Shown here piece by piece: positions 34,261-46,518 of a stretch of 64,000 bases of DNA; the first letter of the stretch is position 1; each line of letters starts with the position of its first letter. Under the pieces are notes generated by a model. That model saw only the letters and a list, made by a program, of their open reading frames with translations, ran no database searches and was not told the origin of the DNA. Origin of the DNA: Neurospora tetraspora (taxonomy: Eukaryota; Ascomycota; Sordariomycetes; Sordariales; Sordariaceae); contig NW_026944384.1 of the NCBI RefSeq assembly GCF_033439725.1, positions 310,001-374,000 of the forward strand. The letters are read 5' to 3'. The translations under genes were made by a program, and so were the position numbers.

Positions 34261-37200
34261 GATGATGACGATTTCTGACCCAGGTTTGCTTGTTATTGTG
34301 TCGATGAAGTTGATCGAGATAATAAGAGCCTCTGAATGACAAACTTGTTCTCCCTTTTATACCCCGAAGAGAGGGTCAGCATCAAAGAGTTTTTTTACCT
34401 TGCCCTCTTTGCCAAGTCCTCACCTGGCATATTCAGACCAGCAGCAGACGGTGTCCTACGGGGGTCGTTGTGGTTTCTCTCACATGTTGGAGCAAATAGT
34501 CCTGGCTTGGGTGTGCAAACTACATCGTCGAGCACGACGCTGTGCTCTTAACGAAGAGGGGAAATGGTTAACAATGCTACCTTCACTGCGCTCGCGAACT
34601 TCAAATGAGGAGGTGATGCAGAACCGAGTTGCAAGCGCGACAGTACACACAGTGTATATCAAATTTTGGAGCCGCATGCGAAAAAAGCAACCCTCGACTT
34701 CGAATGGCCGGCCAAGACTGCGGATGAGACGGATGCAAAGAGGATCTCCCGAGCCATCTACTACAGGCTGGCGGGCAAGATATGGTGGTGTGAGCGTGAA
34801 CACTTCCACTTCTCATCCGGACTTCAAAGACGCTGGTCCTGTTCCCCAGTTGGATCCCAAGTAGAATCGGGCTGTTGCCGACCAGCATCGTTCACCGAGG
34901 TGACTACCTCCATGAAGACTCTGGTTCCCAAGTGAGACTACGAATATCTCCGAAACAAAGGCAGTGACGCTGGGACAAGAGACCGTATGCGAAACCAAAC
35001 GGGCATCTCGAAGGACCTGTGCGTTCAATCACCACCATCGCCATCACCATCACCATTGCTTTGAACCATCGAAGATATCGGCGGTGCCTTGGAATATAGA
35101 CGGGAGATCTCTAGGACTGCCGTTCAGTGACTCTCCCGCTTTAAGGATAATAAATGCCTGGACATGCTGATCGGGAATCGTGTGACAAAAAGGAGATGGG
35201 CATTTATCAGAAACAGGAAGAATCGCCACAGATACATGTTAGAGCAGTAACATGCCAACGTGGGTCAGGACCGGGTGCCCATGCCTCGATGCTGATGGAT
35301 GGAAATGGAAGAGAGAGCTAAACGGAATAGACCAAGAAAGTCGTAAGATCAAATATCAATTGATTGGCGCACTTGCGTTGCGAGAATCCAGTGTTGTCAG
35401 CGCGTCGATTGATGGTGTGAAGTTGTTTTGTGAAGAATGTCTGGGACAAAGGTCGTGGTCAGTTCCACTTCTGTTGTGGAGAGTCGAGGTTTGGGATAGG
35501 TGGGTGGTGAGGTGCATACAATAAATTCTCCAACCCTCCACACGCGTACTGCTTATGAAATGAGATTTGTGTACGGCTTACATGAATTGGTTGTCTGTGC
35601 GGGCAGGCCACCCATTCAGATTTTTGACCACAGGCGGAAGATGGGAAGGTGCGAATAAGTTAAAGCATTTCACCAAGCAACACTGCACGCTGCCTCACTT
35701 CCTTCCTTTTCTTCTTCCAAAGAAATTGAGGTTGGTGACCCGATGCACGGCCCACCGATGTCGGTGACGTGGACGGGAACATTCAAGTTCGTTTGCCACG
35801 CTGCAAAGCTTCAAAACTGAATGAAGGCACACCCTCTTGACGATTTCGTTACCCTTCAATCTTCATCCAACACTATGATCACCGCCAACGTCCAGATCCA
35901 ACAACAAATTGACGTCAAAAAGTCATGGCTCTGGAGTCAAAGAATTGGACAGACTGACTTCAGCCTCAATGCTCTTTCCCAATGACAAGCGGGAACAAGC
36001 AGTCTCAGTCCTGTCTCGCTGATTCGACAATGGCTCAACCCACCCTCACTTCGAGAAATATATATTCTGGGATTCTAGGCGCCCCCTGGCCCAGCTTGCC
36101 GCATACCCGCAGCACAAGCAAATACGTATCTGCATTCGTTTCTGCTTCGAGCCTTTGACGTGCTAGCCTTCGAGACATTTGATTTTCAGAGCTTGATATC
36201 TTCCTCGTATGAACCTTGTCTAAGAAGCATCGCAGAGTATTCATGAGACAGGGAGGCACAATCTTCTCTTCTCTGTCTGTAACCCAGAAAACCAACAAGA
36301 GTTGCAGCCATACACATGCTCTGGCCTTGACCAAGAAAGAAGTCCAATGAGAGTTCAGTCTGGAGGTTGGGACGGGAAGCATTCTATGAATCCCACCGAA
36401 TCCAGACTCGCCCACCCTCGACGAAACAGCCAATGCGCGAAGGCCTTTTAAAAGTGCGGGGGATATTCCAGAGTCATGGGATTTTTGATAACAACTCGAT
36501 GAGCGAAAATTGCATGACCCATGCATGGCCTTGGAGAGCATGGGCATGGGCATCAATGGCCGAGCCACAGGATCCGTCACCCGCTCCATGTCTGGGGCGA
36601 CAAAGTTGCCGCCCGCAAATTGATTACCGATTTAATAACCATGGGCCAGGCTCGAAACAGATGCGATAGTAGGGCAAGGTTGAGGTCGCCGTCCGTGACC
36701 CCGTGGTCGACGTATATATCTATAATCTATATCATAGAAGCAAAGTAATGGATTGCTCGGCCCGCGCTTTGTTCGTCGTCGTCCTATAAATCCTCGCTCT
36801 TCCTTTTTCCTCATCATCAATGCTTCTTTCGCTTTCGAGTTAGTGCCCCTTCGCTCCGTGTTGATCGGAGGGTCTCTGCCAGATTGCGGTCGAAGCTCCT
36901 CTCCGGGGTCGACCACATCCTCGGGCCCAGGCTTTCTCGTTCATAATCTCCATCTCTTCTTTTCTCCGAAGCGAAAATCCAACCACCAAAGAAGTAACTG
37001 TGAATCGGAGATTTCAAAGCCTATCGAAGGGGAGGTCAACAACCGCCGCCAGTTGAGTTAGCCGCATCGAATCCCGTTCGACCTGTCAGTTGCAGAATTG
37101 CGGATACAATCAACCCTGAAGCCGGATCGACACTGCGGTAACCATGACTAGGTAGCGACGAGACCGATCGGAAACTTGAACGACGTTCCATTCCACGACT

Positions 37201-39136
37201 CCTAGCAAAGCGAGCGATGAAAAGACTTGTTTCAAGCGAGACGTCCGTTCCGTCACCGTCGTCATACTTGGCGCAACCGAGGCAGCCTTCAGAACGACAT
37301 GCTGATGCCATGCCGAATAGCTGATGCGGAGAAAGGCTGAATACTACGACCTATCACCAATATCGCTTCAAACTCAACTTGAGTGTGGAAATTGCTCACA
37401 TTCTGTTGCGCTGCTCGCGTGACCATACCATCTGGTGAAGCCCAGCCGTACCAGAACCGACGGCGCACCGCTGCCACTTTCTGCTTCCAACATCACACCG
37501 GTGCATGCCCTGAAACCCAGCATCGTCCCCGTGGCTCTGGATCTGGCCTTATACAGAACGAACGCCCAGACCAAAGTTTCACGAGACCTTAGCCGGAGAT
37601 CCCTCTACGCTAGTACCAAACAGACCACCACTTGACGGTGTAGCGTACCGAGAACGCCGACAGCAGTCCAGAAGCGAGCGAGGCGCAGACAGACAGACAG
37701 ACAGGCGAAAGTCAACTAACAAACTCGCCTTTCCACCGCCGTGTGATTTTCCGTGGGCAGGGTGAACTGAGTGAGAGATCTCCTTGCGTCAGTGTGTGTT
37801 TTACCCCTGAGCTAGGGGGGTTGCGGACACTGTTTGGACAGGGGGCCTCAGCAAGCGACAAGCGACAGCGCTGAAAGCAAAGCAACGAAAAGCCGCGACC
37901 GTTGACATCGCATCGCATCGGGCGTTGCCGGGGATTTTTGCTTGTTTGGAAAAATATTCCGATTCAGCAATCCAACGCCCTCAACACTTAAACTTCTCCG
38001 ACAAATCCCAAGTTTGCAAAAGGAGTCGAAACAAGGACTGACTGTGTTTTACGGGAGGACGGGGCCGACTGGAAACACATTCCAAATCCTTTGCAGTCCG
38101 CGACACCGAGACAAGTGGGCTTCTGGAAACGTTTTGTCTCGAACAATTGCAACTTCGGTTTCGGGCCCGCTCCATGTTGATCGACAGCAAAAAGGGCTGT
38201 GCTGTATTTGATACCGTTCCCCGTTCTTGCTTCCCCGGCGTTCGTCACTGTCACTGTCACTGTCACTCCTGTTTCCAAGCGTTGCAAGCAAGTGGAAGTC
38301 TCCAAGTACCATTGAACTCTATTTTTGTCTTTTTTTCTTTTGGATCTCTTTGTGTCCTACTCCACGCCATCGTCGGAAGCGAGTGACAACATCATCTTTT
38401 CTTGCAAGCAAGCCAAGGACGATTAGCAAGTGCGAAAAACTGAAACATACCGGAAGACCTTTGCGGAATTCCGTCCAGTCCCGTCACCTACAGGAATTCA
38501 AAGACGGGACGACAGTGACGACGGCAGGGGATCCAATCGGGAGGGTCAATTGAGAACCCTGAAGCCCTAAACAAAGCCCCAAAAAGGGGTCAATCACCCT
38601 ACCTTACCACCTTCTCAGTCCAGAAGGTGCATTCAGAAAAGACGGACGGGCAGTCCGGGTGAAGCAGGTAACATCGCATCGGGTCGGTCAAAGAAGTTCA
38701 CTTGGTCAATGTTAGTGGTCTGTCCACAGTGGGCTCATTGGGTGCTGCAGTGTTTGGAACACCGAATTGACCCCGGCCGCTCGGTTTCGGGTGTACCTTA
38801 CAGGCTCGGACACCTCTACTCGTTAATCTTCCGCTGTTAGCGGTTTAGTGCGCTGTTCCAACGAACTGCACGGCGGGGTCGGCTAGCGGGCACGCTCGGA
38901 ACACCCTGAACTCCATCAGCAACCCCTGCCCACACCGGCAGTTCCATTCGTCGTTGGAGAATCAGGAGACGGGGGGAACAACCAAGCAGAGACGAAAGAA
39001 TTGATTCCAAACTGTGACGTCTCCTCCGTCTCGGTTTCGGAAACGAGGAATAGCAGAAGGTCTGTGCCTGCGTCCGGCCTGCCTTGTCCACAGGACCGGG
39101 CCAGATTTCTATACCGTACCTTACCTTACGGTAAAG
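34261..39136. other. Intergenic, no gene recognised
   Basis: Nearly 5 kb without a supportable gene. Open frames up to 184 residues (minus, 36035-36589) lack motifs and show no codon-like composition. A short CACCAT-type microsatellite lies near 35030-35057, an ACAG run near 37689-37704 and a CACTGT run near 38247-38266. The last few hundred bases are probably the promoter and leader of the methyltransferase gene. Confidence 0.5.
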
Positions 39137-41446
39137 ATGGAGTTCCTGTCGGGCTATGCAGCCGCAAGGGCCCCTTTATCCGCCTACCAGGTCGAGCCGC
39201 CTCCACCGTCGACTTCATCTGCTGCTGCTTCATCTTCTGGCCAGCAGCGCTCTTCCTCCCATCGTCGAGCGCCGCGGCCTCTTCATCCCACTCGCTCCAA
39301 CTCGACCTCGGGCACTCACTCGCACAGAAAGCGACGCCAGCACGGCCACGCCCGCCTCAACAGCGCCAGCACCACCGGCAGCTCGGGCGCTCCTCTGGTC
39401 AGCAGCGCCGCCGGCCCAGGTCAACATCATCATCAACATCATCAATCGTCCTCCCACCACGGCCACGGCCACAAACATAAGCTGTTGACGCCAGCTTGGT
39501 TACAACCACAACCACCATTGGATTACAGCCACGACGCGGCCGCCACCGCTGCGAACTCTGCATCATCTGGTGCCTCGGCGGGACCGGGACCCCGTGCGAC
39601 CTCGTCTCTCGACCATTATCGCTTCCTCAGTCCTCCCTCCTCATCCCATCATCATCCCGAGCGGATATCTACGTTTGGCCGATACCCGAATATACACAAC
39701 ACGCACGATAGCAAATACTTGACGCCCCCCAATACTGGCAGCGCTTCCGAGCCATCGTCAGCCCGGTCGCCCATCTTTTCGCAGGGTGGTCACCACCGCG
39801 ACCGAACAGACCCGCTCGCGCCCACCACGAGCAACCTCAGTCTTGTCGGAGGAGGAGCTGGCGCCTCCATTGCTTTCGCCGCCCACGCCGCCTCCAGCAT
39901 CCTCGAGCGCAGTCGTCACGTGCCGCCGCCCCAGTCCCAGGGGCAACAACATGCCAGTAGCGCAGCCGGCGCCATCATGCCTCTCTCGTCTGGCACCAGC
40001 TCCAAGATCTCTGGTTACGATGGCTCCCGCGCCGAAAGTGTCTCCAGCATCGCTGGCACCACGATAAGCAGTCGGACATTTCTGTCGAGCGATCCGCTTC
40101 CGAACCCCGACCAGCTCGCCAACAACCAGGCCAGACCTTTTGTTGTGCGCAATGGCCGAACGTACATCTCCGACCCGACACTAGCGTACCCGCTACCCGT
40201 CGATCTCGAGGAAATACACAGACAGACGCTGAGGACACTGTTGCTTCTCCAACTCTTCGGCAAGCCAATATGCTCGCCCGAGTTCGCCGACCAGCCGCCC
40301 AAGCGCATCCTCGAAATCGGCTGCGGCTCCGCGGTCTGGTCGATGCTCTGCTACAAGCACTACAAAAACCTCGGCCAAGCCGACGGCATCTCCTTTACGG
40401 GCATTGACATTGCTCCCCTGGCACCACCCAGCAGCTCGGGCAACACCGACGGTAGCGACGGACGCCGTAGCAACCGCGCCTCCTCCTCCTCGGCTACCTT
40501 GTCGGCAGCGGGCGGCGGCGGTGCCACCAGCTCTTCGGGGATGCACCCCGACCCTTCAATGAACTGGCGTTTTGTCCAGCACGACTGCCGCAAGTTTCCG
40601 TTTCCCTTTGCCGACGCCTCGTTCGATTTGATCATGTGCAAGGACGTGTCCCTCATCACCACCACGACCATGCAGCAGCCTTTGATCGACGAGTACATCC
40701 GCCTCTTGGCGCCCGGGGGTGCCGTAGAAATCTGGGAAAGCGATCATACCTTGCGCATGTTAAGGCCGCACGTCCCCGAGCATTTGCAGAATTCCTCCGC
40801 ATCAGCGCCGGCCGCTGGTGGCGAGGATGGTCAGCCCCTCGAAGGTACCGAGAACAGCGAAGCTGAGAAAAGCCCCGAAGAACTCGAAGCCGCCGAAGCC
40901 GCCCGCCTAGGCGCCTACGTAATGACACCCAACACCCCTCTCTCCTCCCCCCTCAACCATTTTCTCGTCGAATACAACGCCTGGCTCTCCAAAGCCCTCG
41001 AAGCCCGTTCTTTGTCGTCTATGCCCTGCACCCTCGTCGGCCCCATAATGCTTCAAGAAGCCGAAACCTTGACAGGGATGGGTAACAAGCGGCTTGCCGT
41101 CCCGCTATCAGAAGTCCGTTGGGAGCGCGAGGGCGTAGGCGGTGTGGTGACCAAGGATGGAAAGGCTTTCATCTCGACGAAACCGAGTTTGTCGAATCTA
41201 CAAGGGACGGAAAACGGTGGGGGGAAAACGTTGGGGCCGGAGGCGCGGGCACTGAGGAGGACGGCGTTGACGACGGTTGTGCAGATGATTCAGAGCTTGG
41301 AGCATATACTGAGGGATGTGTCGGGAAAAAGTCAGGATGAGTGGGATGCGTGGATGGGTAAGATGATGAATGATTTGGTGAGGGAGAATGGGACCAGTTG
41401 GGGGGAGTGTTTGGAGGTGGGGGCTTGGTGGGCTAAGAGGAGGTGA
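39137..41446 (+). CDS. SAM-dependent methyltransferase with long disordered N terminus
   Basis: A single exon of 769 residues. The first ~380 residues are low complexity (Ser, His, Gln, Ala, Pro). A class I Rossmann-fold methyltransferase follows: motif I ILEIGCGSAVWSM at about 391, motif II region FTGIDIAPL at about 421, an inserted Ser/Gly-rich loop at about 430-470, then HDCRKFPFPFADASFDLIMC at about 480 and LAPGGAVEIWES at about 523. The C terminus has LEHILRDV and WGECLEVGAWWAKRR. Start: the frame is open back to 39014, but MEFLSGYAAARAPL at 39137 is preferred because the upstream 41 residues look like leader sequence. Substrate unknown; the motifs do not separate protein, lipid and small-molecule methyltransferases. 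The purine-rich sequence after the stop is probably 3' untranslated. Confidence 0.85.
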   Translation: MEFLSGYAAARAPLSAYQVEPPPPSTSSAAASSSGQQRSSSHRRAPRPLHPTRSNSTSGTHSHRKRRQHGHARLNSASTTGSSGAPLVSSAAGPGQHHHQHHQSSSHHGHGHKHKLLTPAWLQPQPPLDYSHDAAATAANSASSGASAGPGPRATSSLDHYRFLSPPSSSHHHPERISTFGRYPNIHNTHDSKYLTPPNTGSASEPSSARSPIFSQGGHHRDRTDPLAPTTSNLSLVGGGAGASIAFAAHAASSILERSRHVPPPQSQGQQHASSAAGAIMPLSSGTSSKISGYDGSRAESVSSIAGTTISSRTFLSSDPLPNPDQLANNQARPFVVRNGRTYISDPTLAYPLPVDLEEIHRQTLRTLLLLQLFGKPICSPEFADQPPKRILEIGCGSAVWSMLCYKHYKNLGQADGISFTGIDIAPLAPPSSSGNTDGSDGRRSNRASSSSATLSAAGGGGATSSSGMHPDPSMNWRFVQHDCRKFPFPFADASFDLIMCKDVSLITTTTMQQPLIDEYIRLLAPGGAVEIWESDHTLRMLRPHVPEHLQNSSASAPAAGGEDGQPLEGTENSEAEKSPEELEAAEAARLGAYVMTPNTPLSSPLNHFLVEYNAWLSKALEARSLSSMPCTLVGPIMLQEAETLTGMGNKRLAVPLSEVRWEREGVGGVVTKDGKAFISTKPSLSNLQGTENGGGKTLGPEARALRRTALTTVVQMIQSLEHILRDVSGKSQDEWDAWMGKMMNDLVRENGTSWGECLEVGAWWAKRR

Positions 41447-42009
41447 GATTTTTCGAAGGTGGGAGGGGGATGGGGCGAGGCTGGGGAGGTGAAGGGAAGG
41501 GGAGGGAAGGAGAGTGGATGGGTGTTGAGGGAGGTGGAAGTGAAGGAGGTGGAGGTAATTTCTTTTGCGCTAGAATGGTAATTTTCTAATGGTGGTCTTC
41601 TGTGAAATGGAGACCAGGAATGGGTGAGCGTGTTTTGGATATGGGCGGATGGGATGCATTTGGGTAGGTCTGGTGGTGGATGTCTTGGATATGGATGGGT
41701 GGGCTATATAGGTATGGACAGGTATATAGGAAAGGTCATTCATGAAGCAATGTCCAGCCCTTTCGCATTGTGCTCCATCCTATCTCATGTGATCCAATCG
41801 CCTCGTTTTCAGCGCTGCTTTACCTTCATTTGGTCTTGTTCGACCGCACCTCTGAACATCTAGGTCATGATCGTTTCACTGTCACCTCATGCGTTGCGGG
41901 GAAAGATATGATTTCCGTTTCAAGGTATAAGTACACAAATCAACACGGTCGATAAACCGACCAACCAACTAACCTAAACCACCCGACCCTCTCTGTAATT
42001 CAACCGAAC

Positions 42010-42804
42010 TCAAGCCTGATACTGCTGAAAGGCCTGTTCCCCTTCATACTGCTTCTTTAACGTCCGGTACTTCTTGAGATAGTATCTGCCTTCGTCAGCT
42101 TCATTTCAACCTACTTCCAAAACAGTGGTAGGTAAGGTACTTACAATGCTTGTAATTCTATATGCCCCACCGACACACCGTATTCACCACCGGAACCACG
42201 TCAGTCAGCCAGTGCTCACAGAAAACCAAGGAGGTCAAAGGAATCGGGCATGTCCGAAAGGGAAGGGTGTGGGGGCGCTGGGATGAAAAAGACATACCCT
42301 TCTGAACAAACTGCGCCGTGGCAATAGCCTGCTTGATCTCCCCCTCGTCCCGTAGCCCGGCCTTGGACATGAACGCGCGGTGCAGGCGCGGGCGGAAGTA
42401 GGAGTAGCCTTGGGGGTATTCTTTGCCCATGTGGAGGAGTTCTGTTTCCGTCAGGCATGTGATGTCGTATCAGCAAGGTACCTTACTCAAATGTGTTCGT
42501 TGTGTTTATGCTTTCGCATATAACTGGTGGTGTAAAAATGGAATGGATGGGAAGATAAAGTGATATGGTGGGCTGCGAGTGAGATGGAAACGAAAGGGCT
42601 CTGGAGGCCAGGGCGAGAATGGAAAGTGATGTGAATGAAGCGAAGGATGAGAATGGAAAGTGAAGGAATATTTGCGAAGGGGGAGAAAAGTGGTTAAGGA
42701 AAAGGAGACGGGTGCTTGGTGAAGGTACCTAGGTAGAAGTACCTACCTTTGTATAGTTGGATGACTTGTCGACGAAGTACGGGGTTGGGTGGTGGGAGTG
42801 CCAT
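42010..42804 (-). CDS. LYR-motif protein, LYRM5/ETFRF1-like
   Basis: Four exons, 42804-42747, 42441-42298, 42157-42145 and 42085-42010, give 96 residues. Exon 3 is a 13-nt microexon; including it restores the frame and the family motif KELQALYYLKKYRTLKKQY. The N terminus has the LYR-family core RRQVIQLYKELLHMGKEYPQ and then YFRPRLHRAF. Length and motifs fit the small mitochondrial LYR protein LYRM5, which in animals binds the electron transfer flavoprotein and regulates its FAD. A mitochondrial role here is inferred from the family. Introns are 305, 140 and 59 nt. The gene is convergent with the methyltransferase gene and divergent from the thioesterase-like gene. Confidence 0.85.
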
Positions 42805-43745
42805 TGTTACGAACGGTGGATGATAGGCGTTGGTTCTTCACCAGGGCTTTTTTTGGTGGGTAACTGAAGTAACCCAATGAAAACATAAACAGATGGTAGA
42901 TCAATTGATGAGTGTTTACATTGACTGGTGATGATAGTGATGACCGTGGTGGTTTGAAAGGGACTGGAGGTAAATGGAGTTCGTGCGCAACACCATCACC
43001 GAGTACCGTAGCGTGACGTAGGAGTGGAAGCTCTTATCTTATCGCGCTGGCCAGTTGGGCTACGGCGTCGACCACCTTCGCGCTTTAACAACATATGAAT
43101 TGGAAATGGTCTGAAATCTCATTGTGGCCAAACGAATCTGGTAATATCACAGATCAAATGTTTCACGAAGGAGTGAGGATGATTCCAATGTCGAGTGGGA
43201 ACTGGAATGCCAGTGTCATCGGCATGATCCTGAAAGCCGGGTACCCTGACCCGGGTGAAGGCATACGCTAACAGGCTTGATGATCCTCATCGGAGACGAG
43301 CCGCCATTGCGATTTCACATCTTCTCATACTGCAATTTTTTCAGAGAGATAACAATTTTTTGATTGACGACAAATCCAGATCTCACACTTTGAGCAAATA
43401 CCTTGAACATACCGGCAGGCTGGGTGTCATCGGCCCAAGTCCCCGTCATCCGATCTGTTAGCGGAGCCCCACCCCGGCTAACCCCGCTGCCGAGAATGAC
43501 GGGCTCGATCTACCGATTGACGACGACGGGCGGCCGGGCACAAGGGGCCGAGGTCACCGGATTGAACGTCAACCAAACTCCCTTGGCTCCGCTCACTTAC
43601 AACACATCTTGATTAGTGATCACAGGGTGCATTAGGTGAGTTTCGCATTTTCATCCTGGAAGGAACCCCTATTCGACCGAACCACCATCTTTTCTCCATC
43701 TCGCAACATCCCGTCGTCATCTCCGTTATCGCAGTTATCGCCGCT
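42805..43745. other. Divergent intergenic region between LYR-protein and thioesterase-like genes
   Basis: About 940 bp containing the promoters of two genes for predicted mitochondrial proteins. No coding sequence, repeat or transposon was recognised. Confidence 0.6.
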
Positions 43746-45307
43746 ATGCCGCCCTCTCTCATCCCGCGCTGGCACCTCGCCTCGGCCTCCCGACAACTCA
43801 CCAAGTCAGCTCTTCGTCCATCCACCACCACCACCACCACTCAGTCATTTTCAACCTCAATTATCCGCCCAAGCGTCCACCACCCCTCCCCAATCACGGA
43901 CCTAGACAAGCAAATCCCCAAGCCCCCACCCAAGAAATGGATCACCGACCTCCCCGCCCGCCTGGGGAAATGCATCATCTTCGGCTGTTCGCCCAAACAA
44001 ATCCAAGATGCGTCGGTGATCTTGAAAGCTTTGGCTACGGAATGGCGGGAGTTGTTGGCTGGTAGCGAAGGGTTTCTCACGGGTGGAAGGAGGGGACTGG
44101 ATGGGCGGGAGGTGGTGTGGGGGGAGATGGATAGTTTCGTAAGTACCTACTACAGTTTCTTTGAGTTGGGTATGTGGAAAGGGGATGGAAGGGAAGGGGA
44201 GAGGGGGGGGAAGGGGTTGACGGAAGGAAGAAAGGGAAAGGGGCAAAGACGGAAGGAAGAAAGGGAAAGGGGGGAGGGAGTAGGTAGATTCGGAAGGAAA
44301 GGAAAGGGAAAAAAATGGATGAATGACGATGAAGGGAGATGGGGACAAGGAACCGGAAAGAAGAAGAGGTGGAAGGGGAAGAGAATTTTGATCCAGGGAC
44401 AATACCTCTACGTAGCATGGTTGGGTGAAATGAGAATGATGGGAGACGGGGAAAGGAGGGTGCGGATGAAATGGAGGGAAAAGCATAAGGGACAATGGTT
44501 AGGTACAGAGGGTGGACGACTGGAGGTGAAAGACACGGAGATGATAATGAGGAAGGAGAAGCGGGATAGATGAGCTGAAGAGAGGGAATAGAAGACGGAA
44601 GAAGATGAGGGAACAAGAGGGCAGATGAGATGACATCAGGAGATATGATAAGTGCTGACAAGAAGCAACCTACACAGGGCCATGTCAACAACGTCAACTA
44701 CTACCGCTACGCCGAGTCTGCACGAGTCAACTGGATCACCAACTTCTCTGTGCACGTCGACCCGGCTCACCGGCAAGAGTGGGCGGAACTGATGCAGCCA
44801 AAGGCCATTGGTTTGATCATGAAGTCCCTGAAGTGTGACTTCAAATTCGTACGTCCCTTTACCCCCCCTTCCTCCCCCTTTCCCTTTCCCTTTCCCTTCC
44901 AACCTCCCTTTTCTCCTCATCAACCCCCGTACTAACCCAAATACCAGCCAATGGTCTACCCCGACCGCATCTCCGTCTACCACCGCCTCTCCTCCCCACC
45001 CCAACAGGGTGTAACCAGCTTCTTCCTCGACTGCATCGTCCTCTCGCACCAACACCGCCGCGCTGCCGCGCGGCTGGAAGAAGACGTCGTCATCTACGAC
45101 TACCGCAAGGCAGGCAAGACGGCCATGCCGGAGTTCATGCTGAACCAGTTCGAGAAAACCTGGAAGTTGCAGCAGGAGGAGACGATTAGAGCCCGCAAGA
45201 GGATATGGGAGTTGATTGGGGGCGTGGAGAGGTTGGAGAGGGAGACGTGGGATCGAGAGGATGCGAAGGAGGATTTGGGGAGTGCTGTTAAGGGGTTGCC
45301 GTCTTGA
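43746..45307 (+). CDS. Mitochondrial hotdog-fold thioesterase-like protein
   Basis: Three exons, 43746-44138, 44678-44848 and 44948-45307, all phase 0, give 307 residues. The N terminus is basic, Ser/Thr-rich and lacks acidic residues for about 45 residues, a mitochondrial targeting profile. The hotdog signature spans intron 1: WGEMDSF ends exon 1 (active-site-type Asp129) and GHVNNVNYYRYAESARVNWI opens exon 2, matching the 4HBT pattern D-x-x-GHVNN-x-x-Y. PDRISVYHRL and FFLDCIVLSHQHRRAAARLEE continue the fold, and a helical charged C terminus follows (KTWKLQQEETIRARKRIWEL). Acyl-CoA or acyl-ACP hydrolysis is likely from the family; the substrate is unknown. Intron 1 (539 nt) is unusually long and almost pure purine on this strand. 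Confidence 0.85.
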
Positions 45308-45870
45308 GTGGGTTGAGGGATGACTGGAGCGAGGGACTGGGATGTTGAAAGGGAGATGGGGTTGGCTGGAGAAGGGGTTTGGATAGCAGGTAAGTGAACA
45401 AACAGTATTCATGGATTGGCGAAAAGGATATGCTGACAATGGACACGGAAAAAAATAGATAGTAATAGAAACACTTGACAGCCGAAATTTTGGTGTTAAA
45501 TGGACTGTTTGATGCCAGCAGGTGAGCTGCTAAGAAGAGAAGGCTAAGTAGTATCGCGTTACTTCCAAGTTTAACAACTTTGCGCCTCTCATTAGCCATC
45601 CGCGATATCGTGGACCCAGTGTAAGGATGGTTGGGCAAATAGTGGAGAGTATTCGTTGACCCTGTCAGTGGGATTCAAGTTATCTTGAAAGAGGCCTAAC
45701 AACGGCTGCCACTCCGCGCCTTCCCTTCCATCCTAACTTTCCGCCTCCTCTCGTCCGGACCTTCCTTCATCCGGGACCGGCCTTGCGGGTCCAACCTTAA
45801 TTTGACTACCACTCGTCAACTCTAACTCAACACGAAGACATTCAGCTTATCCACGAACATTGCCACCATC
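45308..45870. other. Intergenic, no gene recognised
   Basis: Contains the 3' region of the thioesterase-like gene and the former promoter of the decayed secreted-protein gene at 45871. No other feature was recognised. Confidence 0.5.
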
Positions 45871-46518
45871 ATGCTCTACTCGTCATTCATCTCCGGACCT
45901 ATATTAGCCATGCCTGCTGCAGGTATGAGCCTGCTTCTAGAGCCACCTTCTTCTTTAAGTACGAATGATTAACTCACCGGCCCTCCCCACCGCCGCCGTC
46001 CCAGCCATCGTCCGCAGAACTACCCCAAACCATGACGGTCCTATTTGATGTCCGGCTACGGCATCGAAGATCCTCACCTGGAAGTTCCGGACTGCATAGC
46101 TCTAACACCACCGCCAACATAACCTACGGGCACCAGCGAACAGGTCATCCAATACGGCACCGAAAAGAACAACAACACCCTACGGTACCTAATCACTAGC
46201 CAGATCGGGAATAGCTCTTCGGTTGACAAGGGCTCTAGAGGTTATAACACGATCCAACACAACCAACCACGAGAACGACGAACCGTATGTCGCCACAAGT
46301 TGAGCGTTATTAATGCTAGACAAAAGATAACGGCGAACCGGCTAGGTAGAGATACTATTGCCGACGGGGCTGATGTTCGACTTTTCATGGCTGGTATCGA
46401 GTCTGGTACCTGCGAACAGTCAAGGGGGATGCCGGTTAACTGACCGGGCCCGGGGAATCCGCGGACGGGTTAGTTGTAGTAGGTAGGAAGGCTGCCGAAT
46501 TTGGTGTGGTGCAATGAT
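45871..46518 (+). pseudogene. Decayed member of the six-cysteine secreted family
   Basis: The start (MLYSSFISGPILAM), an intron donor after the signal peptide, the signature SGYGIED, the N-x-T region with EQVIQ, and the last core residues W-C-N-D (about 46507-46518) can each be recognised in the family order. They lie in different frames with stops and small insertions or deletions between them. The expected GPG/CGRVSC core is reduced to a GPGES-like remnant followed by scrambled sequence. No third exon was found. This is a dead paralogue upstream of the functional cluster. Confidence 0.7.

Noticed and set aside
36035-36589. 184-codon minus-strand open frame
   Set aside because: No domain or splice support; sequence reads like random translation.
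43902-44697. Two overlapping ~200-codon antisense frames opposite the thioesterase-like gene
   Set aside because: Produced by the pyrimidine-rich complement of the purine tract in intron 1; Pro/Ser/Phe repeats with no family resemblance.
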